Translations under genes and position numbers: made by a program | The notes under the pieces: model-generated | The model's database searches: none | What the model was told of the DNA's origin: nothing | Seen by the model: only the letters and a program-made list of their open reading frames with translations | Source of the DNA: Bacteroidota bacterium | GTDB taxonomy: Bacteria; Bacteroidota; Bacteroidia; Bacteroidales; VadinHA17 | DNA: 10,344 bases | Direction of reading: 5' to 3' | Assembly (NCBI GenBank): GCA_021816545.1 | Contig: JAKAXP010000071.1 | Location: 1-10,344, forward strand | In this document: positions 7,027-10,344 of the stretch, piece after piece | Numbering within the stretch: the first letter of the stretch is position 1 | Layout: the number at the start of each line of letters is the position of its first letter

Positions 7027-9408
7027 ATGAGTAGTATTAACATGATTAATAAGGTGATAATGAACGGTTTGTTTAACTCATTCCGGGCAATTGCAAGGGT
7101 GCTTCTGCCAGCCGTCCTGATCATAACAGCAGGAGGATGCAACCGGCAGGGTGACAGCCTGATGCAGAATCCGGCGGCAGAGCCGGCTGATCTTGTCAGC
7201 ACCCTGATGGGTACCGACTCAGAGTACCTCCTCTCACATGGTAACACTTATCCGGCCGTGGCTCTCCCGTTCGGGATGAATTTCTGGACTCCTCAGACCC
7301 GCGAGAATGGCAACGGATGGGGTTATACCTATGATGATCATAAAATTGTGGGCATTAAGCAGACCCACCAGCCCAGCCCCTGGATTAATGACTATGCCGC
7401 ATTCTCCCTGATGCCGGTCACCGGCTGCAACAGGCTTTCAGAACAGGAACGTGCATCATGGTTTTCGCACAAGGCAGAGGTTGCAAAGCCATACTACTAC
7501 AGCGTCTACCTTGCTGACTATGATGTCACTGCGGAGTTGACGCCCACAGAGAGGGCTGCCATCTTCCGCTTTACCTTCCCCGGGAATGACTCCTCGGCGG
7601 TGGTTATTGATGCCTTTGCCGGGGGATCAATGGTAAAGGTCAACCCCGGTGAAAGGAGGGTGACAGGCTACTGCAGGAATAATCACGGAGGGGTACCTGA
7701 AAACTTCCATAACTACTTTGTAATCGAGTTTGACCGGCCGTTTGATTTCTGGTCAGTGGCGCTTGACGGCAGGCTGTTCCCCGGAGTGACGGAGTTGGAG
7801 GGCGACCATGCACAGGCAGTCATCGGTTTCCGCACAGGGAGGGGTGAGACGGTTACTGCCAGGGTGGCCTCGTCATTTATCTCCCCGGAGCAGGCCGTTC
7901 TCAACCTTGAACGTGAAACCGGCGGCAGGGACTTTGACGCTGTCCGTGATGCCGGACGGGAACGGTGGAACACCGAACTTGGGCGCATCAGAGTCGAAGG
8001 AGGCACTGACGACCAGGTGCGCACCTTCTATTCCACATTATATCGCACCCTCCTCTTTCCACGCATGTTTTACGAGATTGACAGCGCTGAAAGAATAGTC
8101 CATTACAGTCCTTACAACGGTAAGATACTTCCAGGCCGGCTCTTCACCGACAACGGCTTCTGGGATACATTCAGGGCTGCCATGCCACTGATAACATTCA
8201 TGTACCCGGATATTAGTGCGCAGATCATGGAGGGACTTGTGAATGCATACCTTGAGAGCGGCTGGTTGCCTGAATGGGCCAGTCCGGGTCACAGGAACTG
8301 CATGATAGGCAGTAACTCGGCATCACTCATCGCCGATGCATACCTCAAGGGAATCAGGGGATATGCAATTGACACCCTCTGGAATGCCATGGTGAAAAAC
8401 ACTCTTGGCCAGGGTCCGGTGGAATCGGTCGGAAGGTACGGTGCCGAATACTATAACCGCCTCGGCTATGTACCTTATGATGCCGGTATTAACGAAAACG
8501 TCGCACGTACTCTTGAATACGCATATGCTGACTGGTGTCTGTGGCAGATGGCACAGGAACTGGGCAGGCCGCAGGAGGAGATTGATCTTTACGCCGCCAG
8601 GGCTCAGAACTACAAAAATGTATTTGACCGGGAGAGCAAACTGATGAGGGGAAGAAACCTCGATGGAACCTTTCAGTCACCTTTCAGCCCGTACAAATGG
8701 GGTGATGCCTTCACAGAGGGGAACAGCTGGCACTACACCTGGAGCGTCTTCCATGATGTGGCCGGCCTTGCCGGACTGATGGGAAGCGACAGGGAGATGG
8801 CCCGGATGCTTGATTCAGTCTTTGTTGTGCCGCCGGTATTCGATGATTCATACTATGGCTTCCCCATACACGAGATCCGCGAGATGCAGATAATGAATAT
8901 GGGTAACTATGCTCATGGCAACCAGCCTATACAGCATATGATTTACCTCTATAATTATACACCTGAGCCGTGGAAAGCCCAGATGAGAGTACGCCAGGTG
9001 ATGGACAGGCTTTACAACTACACCCCTGACGGTTACTGCGGTGATGAGGATAACGGCCAGACCTCTGCATGGTATGTCTTCAGCGCACTCGGGTTCTACC
9101 CGGTTACGCCCGGGACCGGTGAGTATGTCCTTGGCTCGCCGCTCTTCAGGAAGGCAACAGTCACCCTGCCCGACGGCAAAAAACTGGTTATCAGCGCACC
9201 TGAAAACAGCAGTGAGAATCTCTATGTGAAAGGTGCACGTATCAACGGTAAAAAGCTTGATGTGAATTACGTTACTCATGAGCAGCTGACCGCCGGCGGC
9301 ACACTGGAATTCACAATGAGCAGCCAGCCTGACCCGGAGAGGGGTACGGCCCCTTCAGCCCGGCCATACTCGATGAGCACAGCATCTCCGGCCGGAAATC
9401 CCAGGTGA
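7027..9408 (+). CDS. GH92 family alpha-1,2-mannosidase, lipoprotein
   Basis: Predicted Ca2+-dependent, inverting exo-alpha-mannosidase of glycoside hydrolase family 92; such enzymes trim mannose from N-glycans or fungal mannan. A signal peptide ends before Cys38 in TAGGC, a slightly atypical lipobox; in-frame ATGs at 7042 and 7060 are alternative starts, and 7060 gives a more ordinary signal peptide. Key residues line up with Bacteroides thetaiotaomicron BT3990, as I recall its structure, at a constant offset of 31: W119 (W88), E564 in EGNSWHYTW (general acid E533), H615-E616 (H584-E585, which contact the +1 mannose), and D673/D675 in GDEDNGQ (base D642/D644). This favours alpha-1,2 specificity. 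Other hallmarks are GYTYDDHKIVG, GNQPIQHMIYLYNY and SAWYVFSALGFYPV. The C-terminus ends in ERGTAPSARPYSMS plus about ten residues. The gene begins 21 bases after priA and may be co-transcribed with it. No SusC/SusD genes or regulator are visible. Confidence 0.93.
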   Translation: MSSINMINKVIMNGLFNSFRAIARVLLPAVLIITAGGCNRQGDSLMQNPAAEPADLVSTLMGTDSEYLLSHGNTYPAVALPFGMNFWTPQTRENGNGWGYTYDDHKIVGIKQTHQPSPWINDYAAFSLMPVTGCNRLSEQERASWFSHKAEVAKPYYYSVYLADYDVTAELTPTERAAIFRFTFPGNDSSAVVIDAFAGGSMVKVNPGERRVTGYCRNNHGGVPENFHNYFVIEFDRPFDFWSVALDGRLFPGVTELEGDHAQAVIGFRTGRGETVTARVASSFISPEQAVLNLERETGGRDFDAVRDAGRERWNTELGRIRVEGGTDDQVRTFYSTLYRTLLFPRMFYEIDSAERIVHYSPYNGKILPGRLFTDNGFWDTFRAAMPLITFMYPDISAQIMEGLVNAYLESGWLPEWASPGHRNCMIGSNSASLIADAYLKGIRGYAIDTLWNAMVKNTLGQGPVESVGRYGAEYYNRLGYVPYDAGINENVARTLEYAYADWCLWQMAQELGRPQEEIDLYAARAQNYKNVFDRESKLMRGRNLDGTFQSPFSPYKWGDAFTEGNSWHYTWSVFHDVAGLAGLMGSDREMARMLDSVFVVPPVFDDSYYGFPIHEIREMQIMNMGNYAHGNQPIQHMIYLYNYTPEPWKAQMRVRQVMDRLYNYTPDGYCGDEDNGQTSAWYVFSALGFYPVTPGTGEYVLGSPLFRKATVTLPDGKKLVISAPENSSENLYVKGARINGKKLDVNYVTHEQLTAGGTLEFTMSSQPDPERGTAPSARPYSMSTASPAGNPR

Positions 9409-9487
9409 GTACCAAGCCCCTTGTCGTCTCCGGCCTGTGGCGGGTGACAACGCCGGCCATGGCCCTCCGGGTAAACACGCAAAACAG

Positions 9488-9512
9488 ATTATAATGATAT
9501 TCAAATTATAAC
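9488..9512. promoter_or_regulatory. Paired ATTATAA boxes upstream of the aldolase gene
   Basis: ATTATAA occurs at 9488-9494 and again at 9505-9511. The first, with the next T, is a perfect 8-base palindrome (ATTATAAT); the second ends in C. The start-to-start distance is 17 bases. This AT-rich island sits in an otherwise GC-rich spacer just before the ATG at 9515. It may be a regulator-binding site or part of the leader; no TAnnTTTG box was found here, so the promoter is not located. Confidence 0.25.
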
Positions 9513-9514
9513 GT

Positions 9515-10344
9515 ATGACTTCAGTTGATTTAAAAGGAATTTTTCCTCCGCTGCCAACATCATTTGACAGGGATGAGAACCTTCTTCCTGACAGGATAAG
9601 GTTCAACATTGAAAGACTATCGCAGTATGACCTGGCAGGCTTTCTGATTCTTGGCTCCAACGGTGAGCAGGTGATGCTTTCCGAGACAGAAAAGATAAAG
9701 GCTATTGCAGCTGCCCGTGAAGCCTTGCCGGAAGGCCGGATTCTTCTTGCCGGCACCGGCTGCCAGAGCACCCGCGAGACAATCGCCCTGACCAGGGCCG
9801 CCGCCGCGGAGGGTGCTCACGCCGCGCTGGTAATCAACCCTTCGTACTACAAGGGCAACATGAACCAGGACGAACTGGTCAGGCACTACTTTGATGTGGC
9901 GGACGCCTCGCCGGTGCCGGTGCTTGTATACAACATGCCTGCCAACACGGGTATTGACATGACCCCGAAGATGATCATAGCCATGGCTGAACATCCGAAT
10001 ATCATCGGTCTGAAGGAGTCAGGAGGCAATGTGGTCAAGATGGGGGAGGTGCTGGGTGCCGTCAGGCCGGGATTCCAGGTACTGGCCGGCGGGGCCGGTT
10101 TCCTGCTGCCTGCCCTCTCCACGGGTGCCGTCGGTGGTATACTGGCCAGCGCGAACATTGCCCCCGGACACTGTATTGACATCTTCAGGGCTTTCGCCGC
10201 AGGCGATATGACCCGGGTTAGAGAGCTGCAACACAGCATAATCCCGCTGAACAGCGCAGTGACTGCCAGGTGGGGCGTGCCGGCACTGAAGGTCGCAATG
10301 GATCACCTGGGCCTTTACGGAGGACATGTAAGGAGACCGCTGCT
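9515..10344 (+). CDS. HOGA1-like aldolase of the DapA/NAL superfamily, 3' end cut off
   Basis: A Schiff-base aldolase or lyase with a TIM-barrel fold; 276 codons are in the window and the gene runs off the right edge without a stop. The ATG at 9515 directly follows an in-frame TAA (9509-9511), so it is the first possible ATG. The visible active-site residues are GSNGE (47-51), Tyr139 in VYNMPANTG, and the Schiff-base Lys167 in IGLKESGGN. DapA proteins usually have GTTGE at the first site. The protein matches human 4-hydroxy-2-oxoglutarate aldolase along its length as I recall it (LAGTGCQST, YYKGNM, FQVLAGGAGF, and YGG..R.PL at the end), with active-site residues at a constant offset of 29 (S48/S77, N49/N78, Y139/Y168, K167/K196). 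By that comparison only about 20 residues are missing. The substrate is probably a 2-keto acid; a role in lysine synthesis seems less likely. It follows the GH92 gene after 106 bases. Confidence 0.85.
   Translation, partial: MTSVDLKGIFPPLPTSFDRDENLLPDRIRFNIERLSQYDLAGFLILGSNGEQVMLSETEKIKAIAAAREALPEGRILLAGTGCQSTRETIALTRAAAAEGAHAALVINPSYYKGNMNQDELVRHYFDVADASPVPVLVYNMPANTGIDMTPKMIIAMAEHPNIIGLKESGGNVVKMGEVLGAVRPGFQVLAGGAGFLLPALSTGAVGGILASANIAPGHCIDIFRAFAAGDMTRVRELQHSIIPLNSAVTARWGVPALKVAMDHLGLYGGHVRRPL

Noticed and set aside
9409..9487. GC-rich short inverted repeats (CCGGC/GCCGG, GGCCATGGCC) after the GH92 gene as a terminator
   Set aside because: The possible stems are short and compete with each other, and no T tract follows.
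9490..9495. TATAAT, resembling an Escherichia coli -10 box
   Set aside because: Bacteroidota primary sigma factors use TAnnTTTG, and no matching -35 element is present; the hexamer is explained by local AT richness.

Overview
The window looks like a piece of a Bacteroidota chromosome, probably order Bacteroidales or a relative. The evidence is the GH92 mannosidase lipoprotein, the deoxynucleoside kinase type, -7 boxes of the TAnnTTTG type, A-rich leaders with poor Shine-Dalgarno sequences, and the overall gene content. No tRNA, rRNA, CRISPR array, insertion sequence or phage gene was seen. No gene-free stretch exceeds 300 bases. The assignment comes from protein and promoter features recalled from knowledge; no database search was possible.

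Layout: (1) 1-293 is the C-terminal end of polynucleotide phosphorylase (pnp), with an S1 domain and an arginine/glycine-rich tail, followed by an intrinsic terminator at 331-365. (2) 457-1101 is a deoxynucleoside kinase preceded by a textbook Bacteroidota promoter at 400-430. (3) 1225-2931 is a 568-residue lipoprotein combining an OmpA-like segment with TPR repeats, with its own probable -7 box. (4) A strong hairpin at 2949-2983 lies between it and the convergent, minus-strand SpoU-family RNA methyltransferase (3041-3568). (5) An AT-rich divergent spacer separates the methyltransferase from sucC (3669-4859), the succinyl-CoA synthetase beta subunit. (6) priA (4993-7005) is a primosomal helicase that appears to lack its winged-helix domain. 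(7) A GH92 alpha-mannosidase lipoprotein (7027-9408) starts 21 bases after priA. (8) From 9515 to the right edge runs the main part of an aldolase of the DapA/NAL superfamily. It resembles animal 4-hydroxy-2-oxoglutarate aldolase (HOGA1) more than DapA, and its C-terminus is cut off by the window.

The genes do not form one pathway. pnp (RNA decay), the kinase (deoxynucleoside salvage), the RNA methyltransferase, sucC (TCA cycle) and priA (replication restart) are housekeeping functions in mostly separate transcription units. The mannosidase and aldolase at the right edge are catabolic genes and may start a carbohydrate or keto-acid use region, but no SusC/SusD pair or regulator is visible to confirm it.

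No previously undescribed multi-gene system was found. The points most worth checking are the shortened PriA, the HOGA1-like aldolase, the OmpA-like/TPR lipoprotein, and the DYY sequence in the kinase where relatives usually carry (D/E)R.
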